From contig SKJX01000010.1 in NCBI GenBank assembly GCA_007121785.1, positions 1 through 47,606 on the forward strand: a stretch of DNA of 47,606 nt. Direction: 5' to 3'. Of the stretch, positions 28,866 through 37,594 are shown piece after piece (the first letter of the stretch is position 1; each line of letters opens with the position of its first letter). Position numbers and translations under genes: made by a program. The stretch comes from Nitriliruptoraceae bacterium. GTDB lineage: Bacteria; Actinomycetota; Nitriliruptoria; Nitriliruptorales; Nitriliruptoraceae. Below the pieces are notes generated by a model. The model had not been told where the DNA came from. It saw only the letters and a program-made list of their open reading frames with translations, and ran no database searches.

Positions 28866-29986
28866 CAGCTCACCGCCCGTGCGACGTCGCCGATGGGCAC
28901 GTGGTCGAGTCCATGCGCGCCGGCGACCGCGGCGTTCGTGACCCTGCCACGGTAGACGTTGACGCCGGCGCGGAGACCGGCATCCGCGCCGATGGCCGCG
29001 TCGACGCCGTCCGCGAGACGGAGCAGCGGTGGCAGGGTGACGTTCGTGAGCCCGAGCGTCGCGGTACGAGGGACGGCACCGGGCATGTTTCCAACGCAGT
29101 AGTGCACGACACCGTGCTCGACGTAGGTCGGGGCGTCGTGGGTGGTGAGCCGGCTGGTCTCCGCGCAGCCACCCTGGTCGATCGCGATGTCCACGAACAC
29201 CGAGCCGTCCGGCATCGAAGCGATCATCTCCTCGGAGATGAGCTTCGGTGCACGCTTGCCGGGCAGGAGTACCGCTCCGATCACCAGGTCGCTCACAGCT
29301 ACGCGCTCCTCGAGCTGGAGCTGGGTGGACATCAAGCCTCGGATGCGACCGCCGCTGCTGCGCTCCAGCTCCCTCAGGCGATCTGCGCGAAGCTCGATGA
29401 CCGTCGTGTTCGCGCCCATACCGAGCGCAACGAAGGCCGCGTTCTCGCCCGATGAGCCACCACCGATGATCAGGACCTCGCCGGGGGCGACGCCGGGCAC
29501 ACCACCGAGCAAGGTCCCGCTCCCCCCATGGTGACGCTCGAGGTGTTGCGCACCGACCTGGACCGCCATCCGCCCGGCGATCTCGCTCATCGGCGCCAGC
29601 AGCGGCAACCGGCCGAGCTGGTCCTCCACCGACTCGTAGGCGATGGCGACACACCCCGAGTCGACCAGGACCCGCGTGAGCTCGGGCCAAGCGGCCAGGT
29701 GTAGGAAGGTGAAGACAGTGAGCCCCTCACGGAGGTAGGGGTACTCGGGCTCGATCGGCTCCTTGACCTTGACGATCAGGTCCGACTCGGACCACACCGC
29801 GGCAGCGTCGGGAAGGATCCGGGCCCCCGCCGCCTCGAACGCGGCGTCGGCTAGCCGCGAGCCCTGACCCGCCCCCGCCTGCACGAGCACCTCGTGTCCC
29901 CGGGAGCACAGCTCACGCGCTCCCGCCGGTGTCAGCGCCACGCGGTGCTCGGCCGGCTTGATCTCGGTCGGAACCCCAACCTTCAT
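28865..29986 (-). CDS. ald: Alanine dehydrogenase
   Basis: A 373-residue NAD-dependent enzyme interconverting L-alanine with pyruvate and ammonia. It starts [22 protein letters not shown], the family's N-terminus, with the substrate Arg and Lys region. The NAD site reads [19 protein letters not shown] near residue 175, and [13 protein letters not shown] precedes it; the length is normal. Start: ATG 29986 after GGTGGA; upstream codons would add residues absent from the family. In this island it can turn the alanine made by pyridoxamine-pyruvate aminotransferase back into pyruvate, releasing ammonia. Confidence 0.92.
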   Translation of the reverse strand: MKVGVPTEIKPAEHRVALTPAGARELCSRGHEVLVQAGAGQGSRLADAAFEAAGARILPDAAAVWSESDLIVKVKEPIEPEYPYLREGLTVFTFLHLAAWPELTRVLVDSGCVAIAYESVEDQLGRLPLLAPMSEIAGRMAVQVGAQHLERHHGGSGTLLGGVPGVAPGEVLIIGGGSSGENAAFVALGMGANTTVIELRADRLRELERSSGGRIRGLMSTQLQLEERVAVSDLVIGAVLLPGKRAPKLISEEMIASMPDGSVFVDIAIDQGGCAETSRLTTHDAPTYVEHGVVHYCVGNMPGAVPRTATLGLTNVTLPPLLRLADGVDAAIGADAGLRAGVNVYRGRVTNAAVAGAHGLDHVPIGDVARAVS

Positions 29987-30167
29987 CTTCCACCATCCCA
30001 TCCAGTATGAGCCGGGTATCCGACGGTCGTCACTCGCCCTCGAGACGATGGTCACCCGGCTCGGGCCGCTCTTCGTCCGTTCCCGTGTCGATCGTCGACA
30101 CTGGTCTCATTCCGCGATCCCGCCACAACCTCGACACGAACCCGGTGGGAGCTGGCCGGGCCGTATC

Positions 30168-31049
30168 TCAGTTCGTCGGCGCGAGACCCGCCGCGCGCCG
30201 CGCGGCATCCTGGACCGTGCGCTCGGTGAGGACGCGGACGAGCTGACGCTTGTAGTCGGCAGAGACGACACCGTCACCGGACGGCTCCGTACCCTGCGCC
30301 GCAGCTTCCGCGGCGGAGGCCAGCCGCGTCGGCTCGAGGTCCGCAGCCCTCCCTCCGAGCAGCTGCTCCTCGGCCTCAGCGATGCGGGTTGGTCGGCCAC
30401 CGACCGACCCGACGACCACGCTGGAACCGGTTATCGCCTCCCCGTCGGTGCGTACCTGCACCGAGGTCGTCACCGCCGGACGCTCCGTCAGGCACATCTT
30501 GCGGTGCGCGAAGCCACTGCTCTGCGCTGGCCTCGGCACCGTGACCGCCGTCAGGAGCTCGTCCTCGCCCAGAGCCGTCTCGTACATCCCCAACGTGAAC
30601 TCCGCGATGGGCAACGTCCGCTCACCCCCGGGGCCGAGCACGGTCACGGTCGCATCACACGCGGTCAGGAAGGTCGCGGGATCGGAATGCGGATCGGCGA
30701 AGCAGAGGTTCCCACCGATGCTGCCGACGTTGCGCACGCGCACGTTGGCGACGGATCGCTCGAGCTCGGCGAGTTGCGGCCAACCCTGCTTGACCAGCGG
30801 CGAGCGTTCGATCTGACGGTGCGTGGATGCCGCTCCGATCCGCAAGCTGCCATCGACCTCTTCGATACCGGTCAGCTCCGGCACCCGCTTGAGATCGATC
30901 AGGTGCGGATAGTCCGCGAGCCCGAGCTTCATGATCAGCAACAGCTCGGTGCCGCCACAGAGCAGGGCCGCCTCGCCCTCGAGCTCACGACGAAGCTCGA
31001 TGACCTCGATCGAGGTCGTCGGGCGGTGCAGCGCGAAGGTCGGGATCAT
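30168..31049 (-). CDS. Molybdenum hydroxylase, FAD-binding (medium) subunit
   Basis: A 293-residue subunit of the xanthine dehydrogenase/CO dehydrogenase family. It contains the FAD motifs LCGGTELLLIMKLGL near residue 30 and VGSIGGNLCFADPHSD near 107, followed by the CO-dehydrogenase-flavoprotein C-terminal domain. It passes electrons from the iron-sulfur subunit to an acceptor. Its partners are encoded at 34057-36851, but five genes in the B6 pathway lie between, an unusual split arrangement. Start: ATG 31049 with AGAAGGA upstream. Confidence 0.88.
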   Translation of the reverse strand: MIPTFALHRPTTSIEVIELRRELEGEAALLCGGTELLLIMKLGLADYPHLIDLKRVPELTGIEEVDGSLRIGAASTHRQIERSPLVKQGWPQLAELERSVANVRVRNVGSIGGNLCFADPHSDPATFLTACDATVTVLGPGGERTLPIAEFTLGMYETALGEDELLTAVTVPRPAQSSGFAHRKMCLTERPAVTTSVQVRTDGEAITGSSVVVGSVGGRPTRIAEAEEQLLGGRAADLEPTRLASAAEAAAQGTEPSGDGVVSADYKRQLVRVLTERTVQDAARRAAGLAPTN

Positions 31050-31125
31050 GGGGGTTCCTTCTGGGCGGTTCGGCATGGCGGACATGGACGACGTGATGCG
31101 CGGGCCCATGGCCGCCACGTCTGGC

Positions 31126-31159
31126 GCTCGGCCCACGACCGGTCGGTCGTGGGCCGAGC
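31126..31159 (-). terminator. Perfect 15-bp hairpin after the VOC gene
   Basis: GCTCGGCCCACGACC (31126-31140) pairs perfectly with GGTCGTGGGCCGAGC (31145-31159) around a four-base loop. It lies ten bases after the VOC gene's stop. There is no U-tract. It may partly separate the core B6 genes from the FAD subunit and downstream genes. Confidence 0.7.
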
Positions 31160-31169
31160 CGAGCATCGA

Positions 31170-31577
31170 TCAGCCGTCGCCGAGCTGCTCGATCTCCACG
31201 AGGTAGCCGTCGGGATCGATGGCGTAGCACCGGCTCCCACCCCACGGGGGGTACACCGGCGGGGTCGTGAACTCGACCCCCTCGGCGACGAGCGCCTCGT
31301 AGGTCGATGGGCAATCGTCGACCCACAGCACGAGCATCACCTGGGGCTTCGAGCGGTCTTGAAGCGCGGTGGGAACGATCCCTGGCCGGTCATCGGCCTC
31401 GTGGCCTTCCTCGGCCAATGCAAGCCGGACGGGACCGCGCGAGAGGATGGCGAATGGTGGACCGTCGAACCTGTTCTCGACCGTGAAGCCGAGCCTCGCG
31501 GTGTAGAACTCGATCGAACGCTCCACGTCCGACACCGCGAGGATGGCGCCACCACTGTTGACCGTGAACGATGCCAT
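31170..31577 (-). CDS. VOC (glyoxalase/dioxygenase fold) protein
   Basis: A 135-residue single vicinal-oxygen-chelate module: GGAILAVSDVERSIEFYTARLGFTVENRF at the N-terminus and CYAIDPDGYLVEIEQLG at the C-terminus, the repeated beta-alpha-beta-beta-beta pattern. The likely C-terminal metal Glu is present in LVEIEQ; an N-terminal His ligand is not obvious. It could be an isomerase, lyase or small dioxygenase. Its ATG follows the SDR stop by two bases. It might serve in ring opening, but nothing specific shows this. Confidence 0.75.
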   Translation of the reverse strand: MASFTVNSGGAILAVSDVERSIEFYTARLGFTVENRFDGPPFAILSRGPVRLALAEEGHEADDRPGIVPTALQDRSKPQVMLVLWVDDCPSTYEALVAEGVEFTTPPVYPPWGGSRCYAIDPDGYLVEIEQLGDG

Positions 31578-31579
31578 CG

Positions 31580-32314
31580 TCAGTGCCTCGTGTGGCCGCC
31601 GTCGACCACGATGGTGCTCCCCGTCACCCATCCGGCCTCCTCGGAGGCGAGGAAGGCGACGGTCGGAGCGATATCGTCGGCGACCGCTCGTCGGGGGATG
31701 GCCTGCAGTCCCTGCACGAAGTCGAAGGCCTCCTTATGAGGACTGTCGAGCGTCCCCTCGGTCTCGGTCAGACCCGGAGCGACCGCGTTGACGGTGATGC
31801 CGTGCTTGCCGAGCTCGGTCGCCAATCCCCGCGTGAAACCCATGACGCCCGCCTTGGCGGCGATGTAATGGGCCATGTTGGGAGTTCCCGCCATGATCGT
31901 GTTCGACACCATGTTGACGATGCGGCCGTACCCCGCCTCACGCATCGGCACCTCGGACGCTTTGCAGGTGAGGAACACGCCGTCGAGATTCACCGATAGC
32001 AGTCGCCGCCACTCAGCGAAGTCGATCTCGTCCCAGGGCTTGAACGGCACGATCGCCGCGTTGTTCACCAGCACGTCGAGCTTGCCGAAACGCTCCACCG
32101 TGCCGTCGACCAGCGCGGCGACATCGGCCTCGGAGCTGACGTCGGTCTCCATCGCCACGGCGTCCTGCAGTCCGTCAGCGACCTTCTCCGCCCCTGTTGC
32201 GTTGCGGTCGGCGACGACGACCTTCGCACCTTCGGCGTCGAGTTTGCGCGCGATGGCGGCGCCGATGCCCTGCCCACCACCGGTGACGATGGCGACGCGG
32301 TCTTTGAGCTTCAT
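31580..32314 (-). CDS. SDR dehydrogenase, probable pyridoxal 4-dehydrogenase
   Basis: A 244-residue short-chain dehydrogenase. Seen: TGGGQGIG (cofactor loop, residues 11-18), LVNNAAIVPF, catalytic Ser in VSNTIMAGTPNMAHYIAAK and the Y-x3-K of that segment, and the C-terminal VDGGHTRH. From memory, M. loti pyridoxal 4-dehydrogenase shares the unusual blocks NNAxIVPF, AGTPNMAxY, GFTRxLATELGK and SPHxEAFxF, so I assign oxidation of pyridoxal to 4-pyridoxolactone (EC 1.1.1.107). It lies 36 bp after the lactonase gene, which supplies the next step. AAGGAGAG precedes the ATG. Confidence 0.82.
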   Translation of the reverse strand: MKLKDRVAIVTGGGQGIGAAIARKLDAEGAKVVVADRNATGAEKVADGLQDAVAMETDVSSEADVAALVDGTVERFGKLDVLVNNAAIVPFKPWDEIDFAEWRRLLSVNLDGVFLTCKASEVPMREAGYGRIVNMVSNTIMAGTPNMAHYIAAKAGVMGFTRGLATELGKHGITVNAVAPGLTETEGTLDSPHKEAFDFVQGLQAIPRRAVADDIAPTVAFLASEEAGWVTGSTIVVDGGHTRH

Positions 32315-32350
32315 GATCTCTCCTTCGTCTCGTGGACCTGTGACGGTCGG

Positions 32351-33103
32351 TCAGCCGCCGTAGTGGTCCGGGGCGAGCTTGAAGTTCTTGAAGGACTCCG
32401 CGTCGTGGGCGCCGTAGATGTCTGCGTCGTGCTCGTCGGCCAGGCGCTTCAGCCGCTTGATCGAGCGCACCGAATCCGTCGGATCGAGATGGAACCCGGC
32501 GATGACCTCCTTCTCCAGGTTCTCCTGCGAGTAGCAGGCATCCCCGGCGAAGAGCATGTTGCGGTCCTTCTCGAGCTCGACGAGCATCGAGTAGTGACCG
32601 GCGGTGTGCCCGGGGGTCTGGTAGAGCCACAGCCCGTCCGCGAGCTTGATGTCTCCCTCGAGCAGGTCGTACTTGACGCCCGGGTAGTCGAACCCGAGGT
32701 CGGAGTATCCGAGCCGCTCGAAGGGCTCGGGGACCTTGCCGTGCCGAAGCTCCTGCTTGTGGATCAGCGTCGTGGCCTCGGTCAGGTACTTGTTGCCTCC
32801 GACATGGTCGAAGTGCAGATGCGAGTTGATGACGTAGTCCACGTCACCGGGCTCGAACCCAGCGAGCTTGAGTTGCTCGGGGATGGTCTGCTGCTGGCTC
32901 TGGATCGGCTGCTCGAAGGGCAGCACCTTCTCGACGTGCTCGAGGTCGTAGCCGGTATCGAACAGGAACAGACCCTTCTCGTGCTCGACGAGCACGCTGT
33001 AGACCGGGAACCGAACCGGTGTGCCGCAGTCGATGTTCCACAGCATCTGGGAACGGTCGATCACGAGCGTTCCGCTGTCCAACAAGTGCACCTTGGTCGA
33101 CAT
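32351..33103 (-). CDS. MBL-fold hydrolase, probable 4-pyridoxolactonase
   Basis: A 250-residue metallo-beta-lactamase-fold enzyme of the AHL-lactonase branch. NSHLHFDHVGGN (near residue 90) provides the HxHxDH zinc motif; PGHTAGHYS, the GDA of FAGDACYS and a final HD in YGAHDAESFK supply the rest. From memory it shares with M. loti 4-pyridoxolactonase the blocks VRFPVYS, DTGYD, KVLPFExPIQ, QTIP, GGNKY and PFExLGYSDL. That enzyme opens 4-pyridoxolactone to 4-pyridoxate (EC 3.1.1.27). Its position between the SDR and the FHMPC-type dehydrogenase matches the pathway order. GGGAGGGA precedes the ATG. Confidence 0.85.
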   Translation of the reverse strand: MSTKVHLLDSGTLVIDRSQMLWNIDCGTPVRFPVYSVLVEHEKGLFLFDTGYDLEHVEKVLPFEQPIQSQQQTIPEQLKLAGFEPGDVDYVINSHLHFDHVGGNKYLTEATTLIHKQELRHGKVPEPFERLGYSDLGFDYPGVKYDLLEGDIKLADGLWLYQTPGHTAGHYSMLVELEKDRNMLFAGDACYSQENLEKEVIAGFHLDPTDSVRSIKRLKRLADEHDADIYGAHDAESFKNFKLAPDHYGG

Positions 33104-33139
33104 CTTTGACGTCCCTCCCGCTGGTGTTGGTCTCTCCCG

Positions 33140-34060
33140 TCAGCTCAGCGACTTGCGGACGGCCACGAGCTTGGCTGCCCGCTCACCGCCGAGTTGCTGC
33201 TTCTTCTCGGGTGTGTAGTCGTAGATACCCCCGTCGGTCTTCATCCCGAGCTTGCCCTGCGCCGTCAGCTCGGTGATCGTCGAGGACACCCCGGCCTCGT
33301 TCGACAGGTCCTGGTTGAGGTAGGACGCGACGCTCTCGTAGATGTCGAGGCCGGCCACGTCGAGCAGTTCGAGGGGGCCGATGACCGCGAGCTTGTAGCC
33401 GATGCCCCACTTGACGCAGGCGTCCATGTCGGCGCGGCTGATCACACCCCGGTCGACGAGATCGAGCGCCTCACGCATGATCGCGTAGAGGATGCGGTTC
33501 TCGACGAAGCCAGGGACCTCCTTGGCGATCAGGACCGGCCGATAGCCGACGCGTTCGACGACCGCGTTGGTGGTGTCGACGGCACCCTGGCCGGTCTCGC
33601 CCCCCGGGATCACCTCGATCATGGGGATGAGGTGGGGCGGGTTCGACCAGTGCATCCCCACGATGCGCTCAGGCCGGCTACAGGCGGCCGCGATGTCCGA
33701 GATCGGGATGCCGGAGGTGTTGGAGGCGATGACGGTGTCGTCGGCGACATGCGACTCGATGTCAGCGAAGACCTGCTGCTTGATCTCGAGGTTCTCTGGA
33801 ACCGCCTCGATCACGAAGTCGCACCCATCGAGCGCCTCCGCGAGGTCGCTCCCGAACGCGATGCTGCCTCCGGGCTCCGACGGCGCGTCGAGACCGTCGA
33901 GCACCCGATCGGCGAGCTCGACACCGTCGCGGGCAGCGTCGAGTGCCTCCGCACGGACGTCATAGAGGCGGACCTCGATCCCCGCCCGGGCGAGGACCGC
34001 TCCCATCCCGGGACCCATGGTGCCCGTTCCGATGATGGCCGCGCAGGTCACCTTGCTCAT
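33140..34060 (-). CDS. 3-hydroxyacyl-CoA-dehydrogenase-family enzyme, probable FHMPC 5-dehydrogenase
   Basis: A 306-residue NAD-dependent enzyme. IIGTGTMGPGMG (residues 9-20) is the NAD loop, VIEAVPEN and SNTSGIPI follow, and HWSNPPHLIPMIEVI carries the catalytic His in place of the usual HFFNPxxxMxLVE. The C-terminal helical domain contains WGIGYKLAVIGPLELLDVAGLDIY. From memory these blocks recur in M. loti 5-formyl-3-hydroxy-2-methylpyridine-4-carboxylate 5-dehydrogenase (EC 1.2.1.100), a dismutase of this fold, so a B6 role is more likely than fatty-acid oxidation. It overlaps the molybdenum subunit gene by ATGA. Confidence 0.82.
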   Translation of the reverse strand: MSKVTCAAIIGTGTMGPGMGAVLARAGIEVRLYDVRAEALDAARDGVELADRVLDGLDAPSEPGGSIAFGSDLAEALDGCDFVIEAVPENLEIKQQVFADIESHVADDTVIASNTSGIPISDIAAACSRPERIVGMHWSNPPHLIPMIEVIPGGETGQGAVDTTNAVVERVGYRPVLIAKEVPGFVENRILYAIMREALDLVDRGVISRADMDACVKWGIGYKLAVIGPLELLDVAGLDIYESVASYLNQDLSNEAGVSSTITELTAQGKLGMKTDGGIYDYTPEKKQQLGGERAAKLVAVRKSLS

Positions 34061-36369
34061 GCTGTCTCCTCAGTGCTCGTATCGGTCGGTTTCGAGGCAT
34101 GCAGCGCGCGCCAGACCCGCTCGGGCGTCGCTGGGAGCTCGTTGATGTGGATGCCGGCATCGGCCAGCGCGTTGGTCACTGCCGCCGGGATGGCTGCCAG
34201 CACCCCTTCACCGCACCCCTTCGAGCCGAAGGGGCCGGGGCCGTCGGCGTTCTCGACGATCACGCAGGTCAGCTGCTCCGGCAGGTCCTCCGTGGTCGGC
34301 ACGCGGTACTCCAGCAGCGTGTCGTTGCCGGGTAACCCGTCCTCGAAGAAGATCATCTCCTCGAAGAGCGCGTTGCCGAGACCCTGCAACGTGCCGCCCT
34401 CGTCCTGCCGTTCGACGAGCTGCGGGTTGATGGCGCGGCCGACGTCCGCGACGCTCGCGCTCTTGGTGATCCGGACCTCGCCGGTGCCGGGGTCCACGCT
34501 GACCTCGACCCCCGCGACGCAGACCTCCCAGAACACGGGTCCTTCCGCGTAGGACCCGGTGCCTTCCGGACGGACCTCACCTCGCCCGACCAACTCGCCC
34601 CCGACGAAGCCGAACCTCTTGACCATCACGTCCGGGTAGCTCAACACATCGGAGCCGTAACGAAGGCCTCCGTCGCCGACCTCGATCAGTTCCCGGCCGA
34701 CGTCGAAGTGCGCCGCGGCCGTCTCCAGCAACTGGTCCAGCAGGTCCTGTGCCGCGCGCATCAGCGCCAGGCCGGCCACGGTGGTGGACCGACTCGCACC
34801 CGTCGAGCGGTCATAGGGGCTGTAGGCCGTGTCAGCACCCTCGACGGCGATCTCACCGGCCGGGATGCCGAGGATCTCGGCGGCGATCTGGGCCATCACC
34901 GTGCGCGTGCCCTGCCCCATCTCCGTGCTCGAGACCAAGGCGGACACCTCACCGGTGGCCTCCATCCGCACAGCCGCCGTCGAAACGGGATGCGCGCCCG
35001 CAGCGAGCAGCCCGACGGAGACACCGCGTCCCGTGTACTCACCCTTGGGGTCGCCGACCCCGACAGCCTCGGCGACCTTCTCGACGTCGCCGATGAGGTC
35101 CGCGTCGAGTGGCTTGCCACCGGGTCGGACCTCCTCGCCGGGCTCCAGCAGGTTCTTGCGCCGGATCTCGACGGGATCGAGGCCCGTCCGCCGTGCCACC
35201 TCGTCGACCTGGCTCTCGCCGATCCACTGCAGATGCGTGGCACCGAACGCCCGGTAGGAGCCGGCCGGTCCGGTGTTGGTGTAGACGCACTCGGCGTCGA
35301 CCTCCACCGCCTCCCAGCGGTAGGGCCCAGGCGCGGCGTCCCCGGCGGTGGCCGTCACCCGGGGCCCGTTGTCGGCGTACGCGCCGGTGTCCAACGAGAG
35401 TTGGACCTCACGTGCGAGCAACCGGCCGTCGGCGGACGCCGCCGTGCGCATGCGCGCCTGCATCCCGTGGCGTCGCGTCGTCACCATCGACTCGTCGACG
35501 CGGTTGATCAGCTTGACCGGCCGACCCGCCTTACGGGCCATCGCGACGGCGATCGGCTCCATCTTCGTGTAGGACTTGCTCCCGAAGCCACCCCCGAGGT
35601 AGGGGACATGGATCCGGACCCGGGACGGCGGGAGATCGAAGAGGGCAGCGACCTCGGCGCGGACGAGGAAGGGGTGCTGGCAGTTCGCCCACAACTCGAC
35701 TCCCCGGTGGTCGTAGCTCGCGATGACCGAGTGGGTCTCCATCGAGTACTGGTAGACCGCAGGGAAGACGTACTCGCCCTCGACGACGACGTCGGCCGAG
35801 GCGAAGATGTCCTCCGCCTGCCCACGATCGATCCGGTAGCGGTAGCAGACGTTCCCCTCACGATCCGGCAGGGTTCCGAGACCGTGGAACAGGCCCGGTC
35901 GCTGTGGACCCTCGTGGATCGGCACGGCCTCCGGGTCGAGGGCCGCCGGCAGCGACGCGAGGACCGGAAGTGGCTCGTAGTCGACCTCTATCAGGTTCAC
36001 CGCGGCCGCGGCGGTTGCCTCGTCCACCGCCGCGACGGCGGCGACGGGCTCGCCCACGAAACGCACGCGGTCGAGCGCCAGGACGGGGCGATCCTTGATG
36101 GCGTGACCGAAGTACGGATCGAGGTCATCGAGGTCCGCGCCCGTGACCACGGCGACCACGCCCGGCAACCCCTCGGCCAGCGACGTGTCGATCCGCGAGA
36201 TCGTGGCGTGGCCGACCGGGCTGCGCAGCACCTTGGCATGCAACATGTCCGGAACCCGCATGTCACCGACGAACTCCGCGTCGCCGCGCAGCTTCGCGCG
36301 AGCATCCGAGCGCCGGAGCGAGGAGCCGACCTGCGTCGTGGTCGTGCTGACCGTCGTGGTACTGCTCAC
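34057..36369 (-). CDS. Molybdenum hydroxylase, molybdopterin (large) subunit
   Basis: A 770-residue catalytic subunit of the xanthine dehydrogenase/aldehyde oxidase/CO dehydrogenase family. It carries YLGGGFGSKSYTKMEPIAVAMA near residue 255, GPAGSYRAFGATH near 365, STEMGQGTRTVMAQIAAEILG near 485 and the C-terminal GPFGSKGCGEGVLAAIPAAV with the catalytic Glu. Members hydroxylate N-heterocycles next to nitrogen or oxidise aldehydes. In this island a methyl-hydroxypyridine carboxylate is a plausible substrate. It overlaps the genes on both sides by four bases and is fully co-translated. No cofactor-inserting XdhC-like protein is in the window. Confidence 0.9.
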   Translation of the reverse strand: MSSTTTVSTTTTQVGSSLRRSDARAKLRGDAEFVGDMRVPDMLHAKVLRSPVGHATISRIDTSLAEGLPGVVAVVTGADLDDLDPYFGHAIKDRPVLALDRVRFVGEPVAAVAAVDEATAAAAVNLIEVDYEPLPVLASLPAALDPEAVPIHEGPQRPGLFHGLGTLPDREGNVCYRYRIDRGQAEDIFASADVVVEGEYVFPAVYQYSMETHSVIASYDHRGVELWANCQHPFLVRAEVAALFDLPPSRVRIHVPYLGGGFGSKSYTKMEPIAVAMARKAGRPVKLINRVDESMVTTRRHGMQARMRTAASADGRLLAREVQLSLDTGAYADNGPRVTATAGDAAPGPYRWEAVEVDAECVYTNTGPAGSYRAFGATHLQWIGESQVDEVARRTGLDPVEIRRKNLLEPGEEVRPGGKPLDADLIGDVEKVAEAVGVGDPKGEYTGRGVSVGLLAAGAHPVSTAAVRMEATGEVSALVSSTEMGQGTRTVMAQIAAEILGIPAGEIAVEGADTAYSPYDRSTGASRSTTVAGLALMRAAQDLLDQLLETAAAHFDVGRELIEVGDGGLRYGSDVLSYPDVMVKRFGFVGGELVGRGEVRPEGTGSYAEGPVFWEVCVAGVEVSVDPGTGEVRITKSASVADVGRAINPQLVERQDEGGTLQGLGNALFEEMIFFEDGLPGNDTLLEYRVPTTEDLPEQLTCVIVENADGPGPFGSKGCGEGVLAAIPAAVTNALADAGIHINELPATPERVWRALHASKPTDTSTEETA

Positions 36370-36851
36370 CGCTGCACCGCCTTCGCGATGTCCCCGACGG
36401 CGTCGATGATCGCGCGGTAGCCGGTACAGCGACAGACGTTACCGCTGAGGGCGTCGCGCAAGCCCTCCTCATCGCGCGGCAGCTCGCCTTCGTCGGCGAG
36501 CGACTTCGTGGTCAGGATCATGCCCGGGATGCAGAACCCGCACTGCACCGCGGCGTGATCGATGAAGGCCCGCTCGTAGGGTTCGAATCCGGGTTCATCA
36601 CGCACACCCTCGATCGTGACGACCGAGCGGCCGTCGATGTCCGCGGCGAGGTAGCAGCAGGAGCTCACCGGCCCACCGTCGACGAGGACCGTGCAGGAAC
36701 CACAGACCTGGACCTCGCAGGAGCGCTTGGCGCCGGTCAGCAGCAGTTCCTCCCGTAGGAAGTCGAGCAGCAGCGTCGACGCCTCGACCTCAGCCGAGAT
36801 CGGAGCGCCGTTCACCTCCGCCTCGATGCGTGTGGTGGTGTTCTCAGGCAC
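36366..36851 (-). CDS. Molybdenum hydroxylase, 2Fe-2S (small) subunit
   Basis: A 161-residue iron-sulfur subunit. The plant-ferredoxin-type cluster motif is SCEVQVCGSCTV near residues 44-55. The second cluster uses CGFCIPGM near 104 and CRCTGY near 141, as in CoxS/NdhS/XdhC-type small subunits. It carries electrons from the molybdenum centre to the FAD subunit at 30168-31049. Start: GTG 36851, overlapping the aldolase gene's end by eight bases, with AAGGGGG upstream. Confidence 0.9.
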   Translation of the reverse strand: MPENTTTRIEAEVNGAPISAEVEASTLLLDFLREELLLTGAKRSCEVQVCGSCTVLVDGGPVSSCCYLAADIDGRSVVTIEGVRDEPGFEPYERAFIDHAAVQCGFCIPGMILTTKSLADEGELPRDEEGLRDALSGNVCRCTGYRAIIDAVGDIAKAVQR

Positions 36852-37578
36852 GTGGCCCCCTTCCCATCTGCTCAGCACGTTCGACCTGCCGCCGCCAGTA
36901 GGCCCAGTACTCGTCCAGGAACCGGTCCTGGTACTTGGTTCGGGAGACGTTGGGCACCATCTCCTCGGCGATCGGAGCAAGCGGTCCGAGCTGCCCGGCG
37001 ATGAACTGCATCCTCGCCGCCCGTTCGAGCGTGACGGCCGTGAGCACGGCCCACCGCAGATCCTCGCCGGCGACGAGGACCCCATGGTTCTTCAGCAGCA
37101 GTGCCCTTGCTCCGCCCAGGGCCGTGGCGACCGCTTTGCCCTGCTCCGGCTCAGTGATCATCTCCGAGGTCTCGTCGAAGACCGGGAGCCCGGCCTCGAA
37201 GAGCACCGCGTCGTGGGTCACGAATTCGAGCGGGGTGGACGTGCCAGCCAGCGCCGTCGAGTACCAGGGATGAGCATGGATGACCGCTCCCACATCGGGT
37301 CGTGCCCGGTAGACCTCGGTGTGCAGCACAGCCTCCAGGTGCATCTCGGGGACGTGCAGCGCCTGCGGGTCCTGCCACTCGAGCGGGAGCACGTCTTGCT
37401 CCCGGACCTCGCCCAACGCCGGACCCTTCCGCTTGATGTGGACGATCGCATCATCCTCGCCACGGCTGCTGACGTGGCCCAGCGTCAGGTCCTCGAACCC
37501 CTCGAGGGCGAGATACCTGCAGGCCACGGAGACCTGCTGCTGGACCGTCTTGCCAGCATCGTCGGCGGGATCTCTCAC
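36844..37578 (-). CDS. Class II aldolase/adducin-fold protein, possible pyridine-4,5-dicarboxylate decarboxylase
   Basis: A 244-residue zinc or manganese enzyme. VIHAHPWYST near residue 100 gives the H-x-H ligands, KNHGVLVAGED near 163 the third His, and HLEAVLHTEVYRARPDVGAV the catalytic Glu helix. Members are aldolases, epimerases or decarboxylases. The M. loti 3-hydroxy-2-methylpyridine-4,5-dicarboxylate decarboxylase (EC 4.1.1.51) belongs to this fold, and the gene's position with the enzymes that would make that substrate supports this role. Alternative: a sugar or hydroxy-acid aldolase. Start: GTG 37578, 16 bp after the cupin gene's stop. Confidence 0.8.
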   Translation of the reverse strand: MRDPADDAGKTVQQQVSVACRYLALEGFEDLTLGHVSSRGEDDAIVHIKRKGPALGEVREQDVLPLEWQDPQALHVPEMHLEAVLHTEVYRARPDVGAVIHAHPWYSTALAGTSTPLEFVTHDAVLFEAGLPVFDETSEMITEPEQGKAVATALGGARALLLKNHGVLVAGEDLRWAVLTAVTLERAARMQFIAGQLGPLAPIAEEMVPNVSRTKYQDRFLDEYWAYWRRQVERAEQMGRGPRA

Positions 37579-37594
37579 CAGTCGCTCCCTCGCC

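Noticed and set aside
33140-34060. Beta-oxidation 3-hydroxyacyl-CoA dehydrogenase
   Set aside because: No other fatty-acid genes are near, and the HWSNPPHLIPMIEVI block and neighbours match the B6 enzyme better.
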